This document shows, piece by piece, positions 31,441-39,131 of a stretch of 64,000 nt of DNA. The stretch is from Cystobacter fuscus (GTDB taxonomy: Bacteria > Myxococcota > Myxococcia > Myxococcales > Myxococcaceae): positions 1,736,001 to 1,800,000 of the forward strand of contig NZ_CP022098.1 of NCBI RefSeq assembly GCF_002305875.1. The letters run 5' to 3'. A program made the position numbers and the translations under genes. The notes beneath the pieces are model-generated. The model was given only the letters and a program-made list of their open reading frames with translations. It was not told where the DNA came from and searched no databases. Numbering within the stretch: the first letter of the stretch is position 1; every line of letters starts with the position of its first letter.

Positions 31441-32715
31441 ATGCCAATCATGACTCCATTTCGATCCTCGACGCTGAGCGCCGCGCTTGCCACCTCGGTG
31501 GCCCTGTTCACCGCGTGTGGTGGCGGCAACGACGACGGCAACCCCCGGTGGGTGGATGGAAACCCAGCACCAGCAGCGGTCGCGGCAGTGGCCGTGGCAG
31601 CGGGTGGAAGGGCCGCCTCGATTCCAATCGGAATCGAGAACGTCAACGACTCGCCGTTGAAAGCCGCGAACTATCGGACGCTGCTGCGCTTCGTGCCAAC
31701 CAGCACCATCACCATCGACCGGTTCTACTTCGGCTTCAAGTTGCGCGGCGCGACTTGCTGGGACGCCAACAATGCGGGTTATGGCGCTGGAGACGGCGGG
31801 CTTCTTCGCGGGAGTCTCGTGCAGATCAACCCCACCACGGGGCTTCCGGCGAACGTGATCGCCACGGAAACCGTCAACGGCTGCACCCGTCACAATGAGG
31901 CCAAGGCGGAGTTCAATGACGCGATCCCGGTTCTCGCCTGGGTGAACACTCCCGCGACGCTCCAAGGCGGGACGATGTACGGATTGATTGTGAGCAATGC
32001 ACACGCCAGCCCGGCGACCAACTTCTTCTCGTTCAACGCGCCGCTCGCCGACACCGCCCTGGCGGGCCCCCATGCTCGCAATGAGTTGAGCGCGACGGCG
32101 ACTGGCGCCCTCCTGTCACTCGATCCACGCGAACATGTGGCCTGGTCCGAGGATAATGGCGGCACGTGGCGATATGGCTCCGCCAATGGCCAGTACCGTT
32201 CCTACATGAACGACCACGACACCGCGCATCCGGCAACGCGGTTGCCGCAATACGGTTTCCGGTTGTCGAACGGTACGAACCTGGGAGGGCAACCCTACTA
32301 TGCCTACTTGACGGATTGCGTCGGCTGTACTGTCGCGTACGCGAACGCGCGTTATGCCCGTACCTTCACCGAACTCGGCGGATTCATCGCATCGGGTACG
32401 AACGTGGGCACCCTGACGATCAGGAACACGTCGACTGGCGCGCAGTCGAGCTGCACGCCCTCGCAAGGCTATGGTTTCCGCAAGTGCACGGTGCCCACCG
32501 CCGTGTCGGTTGCCGTGGGGCAGAGCTATACGGTGAGCTCCACCGGCTCCGTCGAAATCATGAAGATGGATTACTCTCAACGCCTGTTGTTTCCGCAGGT
32601 CGGCACCGCGAACGGCGAGTTTCGCGCATATCAACCGACCCCTGCATCTGGCACCAACGCGCGAGACGTACCCAGTCTCTGGGCGGGTCCGCTTTCGCCC
32701 TACTTCGACAACTGA
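31441..32715 (+). CDS. Lipoprotein of unknown function, lower GC
   Basis: A 424-residue predicted lipoprotein. The signal ALATSVALFTAC ends at a lipobox-like cysteine followed by GGGNDDGN. The mature region contains paired cysteines (CVGCT, CTPS...KC) and aromatic beta-rich segments such as WSEDNGGTWRYGS. Codon choice is visibly less GC-biased than in the flanking genes, which suggests transfer from another lineage. Either ATG at 31441 or the one at 31450 could be the start; no clear ribosome site helps. It stands immediately before the toxin cassettes and diverges from the exported protein gene. The family was not recognised. Confidence 0.7.
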   Translation: MPIMTPFRSSTLSAALATSVALFTACGGGNDDGNPRWVDGNPAPAAVAAVAVAAGGRAASIPIGIENVNDSPLKAANYRTLLRFVPTSTITIDRFYFGFKLRGATCWDANNAGYGAGDGGLLRGSLVQINPTTGLPANVIATETVNGCTRHNEAKAEFNDAIPVLAWVNTPATLQGGTMYGLIVSNAHASPATNFFSFNAPLADTALAGPHARNELSATATGALLSLDPREHVAWSEDNGGTWRYGSANGQYRSYMNDHDTAHPATRLPQYGFRLSNGTNLGGQPYYAYLTDCVGCTVAYANARYARTFTELGGFIASGTNVGTLTIRNTSTGAQSSCTPSQGYGFRKCTVPTAVSVAVGQSYTVSSTGSVEIMKMDYSQRLLFPQVGTANGEFRAYQPTPASGTNARDVPSLWAGPLSPYFDN

Positions 32716-32841
32716 GTGATGGCGCGCTCCGTGGAAATGCTGTCCGCGCGGCCTGTTCGCCGAGAGGTCGTGACACGCCAGACCATGCCTCCACCAATCG
32801 CGGCGAAGCCGGAGAACGGATTGAATTCCACGGAGCCTGGA

Positions 32842-34407
32842 TTGAACCACCGGCCAGTTGGGTGCAAGGGACGGGGGGAGGGGGTGGCGCTCCTCGTGAT
32901 GCTCGTGTTGCAGGCCGCGTGTGCGACGGGCGCGACGGGGCGGGGGTTGTTGGCGGCACCCGCGGCGCGTTCCTCCGCATCCGGCATGGAGCGGGAGGCC
33001 GTGTACGACGTGGACGTCATCGAGCCGGGGCGTGTGGCCACGTGTCCGGTGCCGCTCACGCGCGAGGATTTGCAGCGGGCCATCTCACGGCTCGTGCGCT
33101 CCATGCAACTGGAGGCGGGGCCGCGGGAGGAGGCACGGAGGCTGTTGGAACTGGGGCTGGAGGAGGAGTGGCTGGCGGAGGTGTACCGCGACCGGGTGCT
33201 CACCCTGGCGCCCCTGGGGGCGGAGGTGTCCCTGTCTCCCGAGGCCGAGGTGGCGCTGCGCGAGCGCTACCTGACGTGGTGCGGGAAGAGGGGAGGGGGA
33301 GACTGTCTGGGCTTGTTGGATGATGGGCCCTGGTTGCGCACGGATGACCGGCGCATCCTGGCGCTCGCGTTGGCGTTGGGCCCGGTGGTGGACGAAACAC
33401 GTGAGGCGGTGGCGCGCGAACTCAATCCGAGGGCGGTGGTGGCGCTGGTGGTGTGGACGGTGGGGTTGTACCTGGCGCTGTGGGTGGTGCCGGAGCCGGT
33501 GACGAAGGGGCTGGCGGCGACGCTCACGGTGATTCTGGTGGGGTGGTTGGGGGTGGACACCGTCTGGGGGTTGATGGACGGGTGGGCGCGTATGGCCACG
33601 CGGGCCCACGAGGCGGGCAGCTTCGAGGAACTGCGCGAGGCGGGCGAGGAGTTCGCGCGTGTGCTGGGACGGGAGGCGGCGCGGGGACTGATTCTGGGAG
33701 TGGGGGCGGTGGCGGGAGGAGCGCTGGGGCAGGTGGCGAGCCGGGTGCGTGCGTTGCCGGGCTTCGTGCGGGCGGGGGTGCAGTGGGAGGCCCAGGCGGG
33801 TGGAGCGGGGGTGTTGGGACGGGCACGGGCGGAAGAGGCGGCGCGGGCCTTGGTCGAGGCAGTGGAGTCAGTGCACACGGTGGCGGTGAGTGCTGAAGGT
33901 GGGCTCACGCTGGTGATGCTCAAGAAGGGAGCGGGAGGAGGAGCTCCTGGACGTGGAGGGTCCACGGTCATCCGGCATCGGGGAGGCAACCAGCAGGTGT
34001 TGCTGGGCAATGGGCAGCGCTGGCACCTGCCACGGGGGAAGTGGCTCGGAGACGTCCCCGCGAAGGACCCCGTGGGAGATCAGCTCCAGGAAGCGGTGAC
34101 GCAGGCGGCGAGGGAGTGGGGTCCCGACAAACTGAGTTTCGGTGAGCGGGATGCCATCGCCAAGGCGACGAAGCGAGGCAAGTACTGGTTGGCGCGCTTG
34201 CTGGAACGTGAGGCCAGGGGCCGCTTCGTGGAAGAACGGGTGTCCAATCAGTTCAAACGCCTCTACGACTTCAGCCGGAACAAAGGGGTCGACGTGATTG
34301 ATCGAGCGACAGGCTACCAATACGAGATTCTCTCTGGGACCGAGTCGAATCTGGCACGGCATGGCAGACGGATGCCGGGAGAGTTCTTCCGGATGCTCAC
34401 CTTCTAG
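32842..34407 (+). CDS. SitA-like lipoprotein polymorphic toxin, copy 1
   Basis: A 521-residue protein resembling SitA toxins of Myxococcus, which travel between kin cells by TraA-dependent outer membrane exchange. After the signal (VALLVMLVLQAAC, Cys27) comes the family region with WCGKRGGGDCLGLLDDGP and TDDRRILALALALGP, then two hydrophobic helices (VVALVVWTVGLYLALWVV and TLTVILVGWLGVD). The variable tip has GVDVID (482-487) and YEILSGTESN with Glu495, a layout like a PD-(D/E)xK nuclease, though this is inference. The position before the lipid Cys is unusual (Q at -3). TTG at 32842 is the best start, with GGAG before it; an upstream ATG is possible. The immunity gene follows 10 bases later. 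Family resemblance is from memory and not searched. Confidence 0.75.
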   Translation: MNHRPVGCKGRGEGVALLVMLVLQAACATGATGRGLLAAPAARSSASGMEREAVYDVDVIEPGRVATCPVPLTREDLQRAISRLVRSMQLEAGPREEARRLLELGLEEEWLAEVYRDRVLTLAPLGAEVSLSPEAEVALRERYLTWCGKRGGGDCLGLLDDGPWLRTDDRRILALALALGPVVDETREAVARELNPRAVVALVVWTVGLYLALWVVPEPVTKGLAATLTVILVGWLGVDTVWGLMDGWARMATRAHEAGSFEELREAGEEFARVLGREAARGLILGVGAVAGGALGQVASRVRALPGFVRAGVQWEAQAGGAGVLGRARAEEAARALVEAVESVHTVAVSAEGGLTLVMLKKGAGGGAPGRGGSTVIRHRGGNQQVLLGNGQRWHLPRGKWLGDVPAKDPVGDQLQEAVTQAAREWGPDKLSFGERDAIAKATKRGKYWLARLLEREARGRFVEERVSNQFKRLYDFSRNKGVDVIDRATGYQYEILSGTESNLARHGRRMPGEFFRMLTF

Positions 34408-35067
34408 GGGACGGCGGATGATTTTCAACAAGGTTTTCTATGAAGACAGGAGAATCGAAAACGAGCGTTTGGAATTGACGGATAAGGGTTCGCTCTACTT
34501 CCTGGGTTCCAAGCTGACGCTGAGCCATTGCACGCTCGTATTGAAGGTGCCCGCCAGGAACTTGTTCATCGAGGGAGTTCGTTTCATCGACTGCACCTTC
34601 GAGGTGAAACAGGAACTGAAGAACCATCAGCAGTGGGTGTATGCCTCCCTGAAGGGCTGCCGGTTCAAGGGAAACCTGTCGGGGTGTGACTTTGGCCACT
34701 GGCCCGACTACTCGACAGGGGCAGAGAACGGATCCATCGAGGACTGTGACTTCAGCGAGGCGCGCCTGGACGGCTGCCGTTTCATGGGCTGTGATCCTCG
34801 GACCTTGCGGTTCCCCAAGTGGCCATGTTTCACCATTTTGAACCCTATTCAAAATGCCAGCGAACTCCGCCGCGCGACCTGGCCCGGCAGCTTTGGTGAG
34901 GTCACCGTGCAGGGACTCGATCAGCAGCCGCGGTCCACGGCTGCCGTGACGTTGTTCGCTCCCGCCATGGCCAGGCGGCACGAGACCACCCCGGATGCAC
35001 TCAGGGCCGTCATCGAGCAGTTCGACTGCATTGTCTACTGAAGGGGTGCTCGCTCGTGGGCCTCAGC
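32878..35067. repeat. Tandem duplication unit 1 (toxin plus immunity)
   Basis: 2190 bp from GAG before the toxin signal core to the CCTCAGC after the immunity gene, almost identical to 35205-37395 except for one divergent window. The 137 bp between units is unrelated to the DNA upstream of unit 1, so the copies have different starts. The unit ends with the shared string GCTCGTGGGCCTCAGC-like block. Confidence 0.9.
34418..35041 (+). CDS. Pentapeptide-like immunity protein, copy 1
   Basis: A 207-residue cytoplasmic protein placed directly after toxin copy 1. The middle contains short beta-helix-type units such as GCRFKG, GCDFGH, DCDFSE and GCRFMG, close to pentapeptide repeats. The N-terminal 60 residues (VFYEDRRIENERLEL...) differ from the second copy, while the rest is nearly identical. 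Pairing, order and lack of a signal make an immunity role the best reading. Some pentapeptide proteins mimic DNA, which would suit a nuclease target. GGGGACGG precedes the ATG. Codon use is less GC-rich than the genome around it. Confidence 0.72.
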   Translation: MIFNKVFYEDRRIENERLELTDKGSLYFLGSKLTLSHCTLVLKVPARNLFIEGVRFIDCTFEVKQELKNHQQWVYASLKGCRFKGNLSGCDFGHWPDYSTGAENGSIEDCDFSEARLDGCRFMGCDPRTLRFPKWPCFTILNPIQNASELRRATWPGSFGEVTVQGLDQQPRSTAAVTLFAPAMARRHETTPDALRAVIEQFDCIVY

Positions 35068-35186
35068 GACGATCTCATCAGGCATTTATGGACGAGCGGA
35101 GCAGTGGCATTGGGAGTCTCGAGATGACGGATGTCCATGGAGGCGAGGCGCGGAGGTGGGCGCCCACGGGCTCAGGCTCGGGATGC

Positions 35187-36731
35187 ATGAGGAAGGGGCA
35201 GATGGAGGGAGTGGCGCTCCTCGTGGTGCTCGTGCTGCAGGCCGCGTGTGCGACGGGCGCGACGGGGCGGGGGTTGTTGGCGGCACCCGCGGCGCGTTCC
35301 TCCGCATCCGGCATGGAGCGGGAGGCCGTGTACGACGTGGACGTCATCGAGCCGGGGCGTGTGGCCACGTGTCCGGTGCCGCTCACGCGCGAGGATTTGC
35401 AGCGGGCCATCTCACGGCTCGTGCGCTCCATGCAACTGGAGGCGGGGCCGCGGGAGGAGGCACGGAGGCTGTTGGAACTGGGGCTGGAGGAGGAGTGGCT
35501 GGCGGAGGTGTACCGCGACCGGGTGCTCACCCTGGCGCCCCTGGGGGCGGAGGTGTCCCTGTCTCCCGAGGCCGAGGTGGCGCTGCGCGAGCGCTACCTG
35601 ACGTGGTGCGGGAAGAGGGGAGGGGGAGACTGTCTGGGCTTGTTGGATGATGGGCCCTGGTTGCGCACGGATGACCGGCGCATCCTGGCGCTCGCGTTGG
35701 CGTTGGGCCCGGTGGTGGACGAAACACGTGAGGCGGTGGCGCGCGAACTCAATCCGAGGGCGGTGGTGGCGCTGGTGGTGTGGACGGTGGGGTTGTACCT
35801 GGCGCTGTGGGTGGTGCCGGAGCCGGTGACGAAGGGGCTGGCGGCGACGCTCACGGTGATTCTGGTGGGGTGGTTGGGGGTGGACACCGTCTGGGGGTTG
35901 ATGGACGGGTGGGCGCGTATGGCCACGCGGGCCCACGAGGCGAGCAGCTTCGAGGAACTGCGCGAGGCGGGCGAGGAGTTCGCGCGGGTGTTGGGGCGGG
36001 AGGCGGCGCGGGGGCTGATTCTGGGAGTGGGGGCGGTGGCGGGAGGAGCGCTGGGGCAGGTGGCGAGCCGGGTGCGTGCGTTGCCGGGCTTCGTGCAGGC
36101 GGGGGTGCAGTGGGAGGCCCAGGCGGGTGGAGCGGGGGTGTTGGGACGGGCACGGGCGGAAGAGGCGGCGCGAGCCCTGGTCGAGGCGGTGGAGTCGGTG
36201 CACACGGTGGCGGTGAGTGCTGAAGGTGGGCTCACGCTGGTGATGCTCAAGAAGGGGGCGGGAGGAGGGACTCCTGGACGTGGAGGGTCCACGGTCATCC
36301 GGCATCGGGGAGGCAACCAGCAGGTGTTGCTGGGCAATGGGCAGCGCTGGCACCTGCCACGGGGGAAGTGGCTCGGCGACATCCCCGCGAAGGATTCCGT
36401 GGGAGACCAGCTCCAGGAAGCGGTGACGCAGGCGGCGAGGGAGTGGGGTCCCGACAAACTGAGCTTCGGTGAGCGGGATGCCATCGCCAAGGCGACGAAG
36501 CGAGGCAAGTACTGGCTGGCGCGTTTGCTGGAACGTGAGGCCAGGGGCCGCTTCGTTCATCGCAGGGTCCAGGACCAGTTCGAGGGACTCCTTGAGTGGA
36601 GACCCAAGGGGGTCGACGTGATTGATCCTGCAACAGGCCACAAGTACGAGATTCTCTCCGGAACGGAGTCGAATCTCACGTTGCATGGCAGGCGCATGGC
36701 GGGCGAACTCTTCCGGATGCTTACCTTCTGA
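35187..36731 (+). CDS. SitA-like lipoprotein polymorphic toxin, copy 2
   Basis: A 514-residue second copy of the preceding toxin. It begins MRKGQMEG, a proper positively charged signal start, followed by the hydrophobic VALLVVLVLQAAC with Cys21. The body is almost identical to copy 1. The tip differs over about 18 residues (VHRRVQDQFEGLLEWRPK against VEERVSNQFKRLYDFSRNK) and then returns to GVDVID (475-480) and YEILSGTESN. An ATG 15 bases downstream has a better ribosome site but would remove the charged residues. The matching immunity gene follows after 11 bases. Delivery and toxicity are inferred from the family and not shown here. Confidence 0.75.
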   Translation: MRKGQMEGVALLVVLVLQAACATGATGRGLLAAPAARSSASGMEREAVYDVDVIEPGRVATCPVPLTREDLQRAISRLVRSMQLEAGPREEARRLLELGLEEEWLAEVYRDRVLTLAPLGAEVSLSPEAEVALRERYLTWCGKRGGGDCLGLLDDGPWLRTDDRRILALALALGPVVDETREAVARELNPRAVVALVVWTVGLYLALWVVPEPVTKGLAATLTVILVGWLGVDTVWGLMDGWARMATRAHEASSFEELREAGEEFARVLGREAARGLILGVGAVAGGALGQVASRVRALPGFVQAGVQWEAQAGGAGVLGRARAEEAARALVEAVESVHTVAVSAEGGLTLVMLKKGAGGGTPGRGGSTVIRHRGGNQQVLLGNGQRWHLPRGKWLGDIPAKDSVGDQLQEAVTQAAREWGPDKLSFGERDAIAKATKRGKYWLARLLEREARGRFVHRRVQDQFEGLLEWRPKGVDVIDPATGHKYEILSGTESNLTLHGRRMAGELFRMLTF

Positions 36732-37395
36732 GAGGTCCAGCCATGACAGGGTTGAGGAATGTCATCTTCAGGGACAAGGAAATCAAAAATGAAAGATTGG
36801 AGCTGACGGATAAGGGCGCGCTTTATTTCCTCAGCTCCAACCTGACCTTGAAAGACTGCACCATTGTCCTGAAGGTGTCCGCCAGGAATCTGATCATCAA
36901 GGATGCCCGGTTCATCGACTGCACCTTCGAGGTGAAGCAGGAACTGAAGAACCATCAGCAGTGGGTGTATGCCTCCCTGAAGGGCTGCCGGTTCAAGGGA
37001 AGCCTTTCGGGGTGTGACTTTGGCCACTGGCCCGACTACTCGACAGGGGCGGAGAACGGAGCCATCGAGGACTGCGACTTCAGCGAGGCGCGCCTGGATG
37101 GTTGCCGCTTCATGGGCTGTGATCCTCGGACCTTGCGGTTCCCCAAGTGGCCATGTTTCACCATTTTGAACCCTATTCAAAATGCCAGCGAACTCCGTCG
37201 CGCGACATGGCCCGGCAGCTTTGGTGAGGTCACCGTGCAGGAACTCGATCGGCAGCCGCCGCCCACGGCTGCCGTGACGTTGTTCGCCCCCGCCATGGCC
37301 AGGCGGCACGAGACGACCCCGGATGCACTCAGGGCCGTCATCGAGCAGTTCGACTGCATCGTCTACTGAAGGGGTGCGTGCTCGTGGGCCTCAGC
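35205..37395. repeat. Tandem duplication unit 2 (toxin plus immunity)
   Basis: 2191 bp matching unit 1 (32878-35067). Identity is near complete through the first 1.35 kb, breaks over about 370 bases across the toxin end and immunity start, and returns for the rest of the immunity gene. The last bases include the TCA that is the stop codon of the aroE-like gene on the other strand. Confidence 0.9.
36743..37369 (+). CDS. Pentapeptide-like immunity protein, copy 2
   Basis: A 208-residue partner of toxin copy 2. The N-terminal third (NVIFRDKEIKNERLEL, later NLTLKDCTIVLKV) differs in many residues from copy 1, while the portion after FIDCTFEVKQELKNH is nearly the same, including the units GCRFKG, GCDFGH and DCDFSE and the end QFDCIVY. 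GAGAGG lies seven bases before the ATG. The difference from copy 1 lies next to the variable tip of its toxin, as expected for proteins that must recognise each other. It is tail-to-tail with the aroE-like gene, whose stop is 22 bases away. Confidence 0.72.
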   Translation: MTGLRNVIFRDKEIKNERLELTDKGALYFLSSNLTLKDCTIVLKVSARNLIIKDARFIDCTFEVKQELKNHQQWVYASLKGCRFKGSLSGCDFGHWPDYSTGAENGAIEDCDFSEARLDGCRFMGCDPRTLRFPKWPCFTILNPIQNASELRRATWPGSFGEVTVQELDRQPPPTAAVTLFAPAMARRHETTPDALRAVIEQFDCIVY

Positions 37396-38206
37396 TCCGG
37401 GCGAAGGCCGCCGCCGCCTGGGCCTGGGCCTCCGTCGGCGTGACGCCGGTGTAGAGGATGAACTGCTCCAGCGCCTGGATCATGGCGACCTCGCCGCCAG
37501 AGATCAGCCGCTTGCCGAGCGCGCGGGCCCGCTTGAGGAACGGCGTCTCGATGGGCAGCGCGACGACGTCGAAGGCGATGTCACACGCGGCGATGAGGGA
37601 CTCGGGGAAGGCGAGCGCCTCCTGGTCGGCGCCCGCCATGCCCAGGGGCGTGACATTCACCAGGAGTGGGGCTGGTTCGTCGGGAAGCTCGGCTCGCCAG
37701 CGGTAGCCATAGGTCCGGGCGAGCGCGGCGCCAGTGTCCTCGTTCCGGGCGATGAGCGTCCCGGCCCGCAGCCCGGCGTCCCGGAACGCGGCGGCCACCG
37801 CCTTCGCCATGCCGCCGCTGCCACGCAGCAGGAAGGGCGTGTCGGGATCGAGCCGGGCCTGTTCGATGAGCCTGCGCACCGCGACATAGTCGGTGTTGTA
37901 CCCGGTGAGCCGGCCGCCATCGTTCACGAGGGTGTTGACCGAGTCGATGGCCCTGGCCGAGGCCTCCAGCCCGTCGAGCAGCGGAATCACCGCCTCCTTG
38001 AACGGCATGGAGATGGCGCAGCCGCGGATGCCGAGCGCGCGGATGCCGCCGATCGCCGCGGGTAGATCCTTCGTCGTGAAGGCCTTGTACACGTAGTCGA
38101 GGCCCAGCGCCTCGTAGAGGTGGTTGTGGAAGCGGGACCCGAAGTTGCCGGGCCTTCCCGCCAATGACATGCACAGCTGCGTATCGCGTCCGATGGGGGG
38201 TTTCAT
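37391..38206 (-). CDS. Shikimate dehydrogenase-like protein
   Basis: A 271-residue protein of the AroE family, which reduces 3-dehydroshikimate with NADPH. The substrate lobe has SLAGRPGNFGSRFHN, the catalytic-lysine segment ISMPFKEAV, SVNTLVND and GYNTDY. The nucleotide lobe has GSGGMAKAV and NVTPLGMAG. It opens SLAGRPGNFG where classic AroE has a VIG-x-P-x-x-HS motif, so it could be a relative acting on quinate or another acid. GCGGAGA precedes the ATG. A single-gene unit; no other aromatic pathway gene is near. Confidence 0.85.
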   Translation of the reverse strand: MKPPIGRDTQLCMSLAGRPGNFGSRFHNHLYEALGLDYVYKAFTTKDLPAAIGGIRALGIRGCAISMPFKEAVIPLLDGLEASARAIDSVNTLVNDGGRLTGYNTDYVAVRRLIEQARLDPDTPFLLRGSGGMAKAVAAAFRDAGLRAGTLIARNEDTGAALARTYGYRWRAELPDEPAPLLVNVTPLGMAGADQEALAFPESLIAACDIAFDVVALPIETPFLKRARALGKRLISGGEVAMIQALEQFILYTGVTPTEAQAQAAAAFARS

Positions 38207-38336
38207 TCTCCGCGAGTGTAGGGCGGCTGTCCGGGGTGGTCAGCAACGGTGCGCCCATCCACACCGCGGGAGGTTCCATCCACGGCGTGGATGCGTCGGA
38301 GGTCGGCGCGGAGGGTGTTTCAGAGGAAGCAGTCCG

Positions 38337-38352
38337 TGGCAGGCGCCTTGCT
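38337..38352 (+). promoter_or_regulatory. Sigma-54 promoter
   Basis: The 16 bases TGGCAGGCGCCTTGCT match the -24/-12 consensus (TGGCACG-N4-TTGCW) with one mismatch, the sixth base. GG and GC are at the required distance. Transcription should begin near 38363, 23 bases before the ATG of the next gene. It needs an NtrC-type activator; two such proteins are encoded in this window, but any link is speculation. Confidence 0.6.
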
Positions 38353-38385
38353 CGAGGCGGGTGAAAACCCCCTTCAGGAACTGTC

Positions 38386-39129
38386 ATGTCCCTTCCCGTG
38401 ACCGGCCGTGCCGGTGCAACCGCTCCCTCCCTGGATGAAACCGCCGCGACCCAGGGCGCGGCGCCGCCGCTCCCGAACGCGCCGGGAGCCAGGATCCTGG
38501 CCGCGCCAGCGCGCAACACCCTCTCCCAGGCTCCCGCTGCTTCGCCGGGCGCCAACTCGCCGCGCGAGGTGCCTCCGGGACGGATGGATTACTACCGCCG
38601 GAGGGAGGAGGACTTCCGCGCGCGCAACCCGGGCATGCAGCCGCCTCCGTATTACCTGCAATACGGCGACAAGTACGTTCGGGCCTTCGCCGCGCTGGGG
38701 CCCGAGCAGTTGTCTCTCGCCGGCCTCGAGTGGCGCGACAAGACGTTGAAGTTGCTTCAGGTGGAGATGGAAAAGGCGCGCGTCGCGGGCGGCTCTGATT
38801 TCGCCGAACTCGAACGCCATCCGGAGGACTTCCGGAAGTTCGCCTACAAGACCCACGTGACTGCCTATCTGGAAGCGGGGCTTCTCTCCCTGTCCACGCA
38901 GGATTTGACGACCATCCTCACCACGCCGGACCTCCAGGATCTGCTCAACAAGGATGGGCTGGAGCAGATCCTCGAGGTCCTTGACCGGGTGGGGTCCAAG
39001 GACGTGGCGACCATCGTCAACGCGACATCGACCCAGGTCCGGCAGGAGCTTCAGGACCAGGCCGATCGGATGGATCGCGAGGTGAAGTCATTCATGTACC
39101 AGCGCTGGTGGGATGGAGGGATGCACTGA
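38386..39129 (+). CDS. Unknown protein with disordered N-terminus
   Basis: A 247-residue protein without signal peptide. Residues 1-65 are Ala/Pro/Ser-rich and probably disordered. Residues 66-240 are helical, with phrases YYRRREEDFRARNPG, QYGDKYVRAF, LTTILTTPDLQDLLNKDGLEQILEV and a C-terminal coiled segment ending in two Trp residues (YQRWWDGGMH). I do not recognise it. It follows the sigma-54 promoter and its stop nearly touches the start of the Asp-box protein, 39132, so the two are probably an operon. The layout of a disordered head and helical body recalls secreted or delivered effectors, but there is no direct evidence. Confidence 0.65.
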   Translation: MSLPVTGRAGATAPSLDETAATQGAAPPLPNAPGARILAAPARNTLSQAPAASPGANSPREVPPGRMDYYRRREEDFRARNPGMQPPPYYLQYGDKYVRAFAALGPEQLSLAGLEWRDKTLKLLQVEMEKARVAGGSDFAELERHPEDFRKFAYKTHVTAYLEAGLLSLSTQDLTTILTTPDLQDLLNKDGLEQILEVLDRVGSKDVATIVNATSTQVRQELQDQADRMDREVKSFMYQRWWDGGMH

Positions 39130-39131
39130 CC

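Noticed and set aside
32700-32870. Minus-strand tail ending in ITQLSK, possibly the remnant of a gene cut by the toxin cassette
   Set aside because: The stretch has a protein-like look (FNPGSVEFNPFSGF) but is short, has no start and cannot be matched to any family, so it was not annotated.
32878-37395. Insertion sequence as cause of the duplication
   Set aside because: No transposase, terminal inverted repeat or target-site duplication was seen at either unit end.
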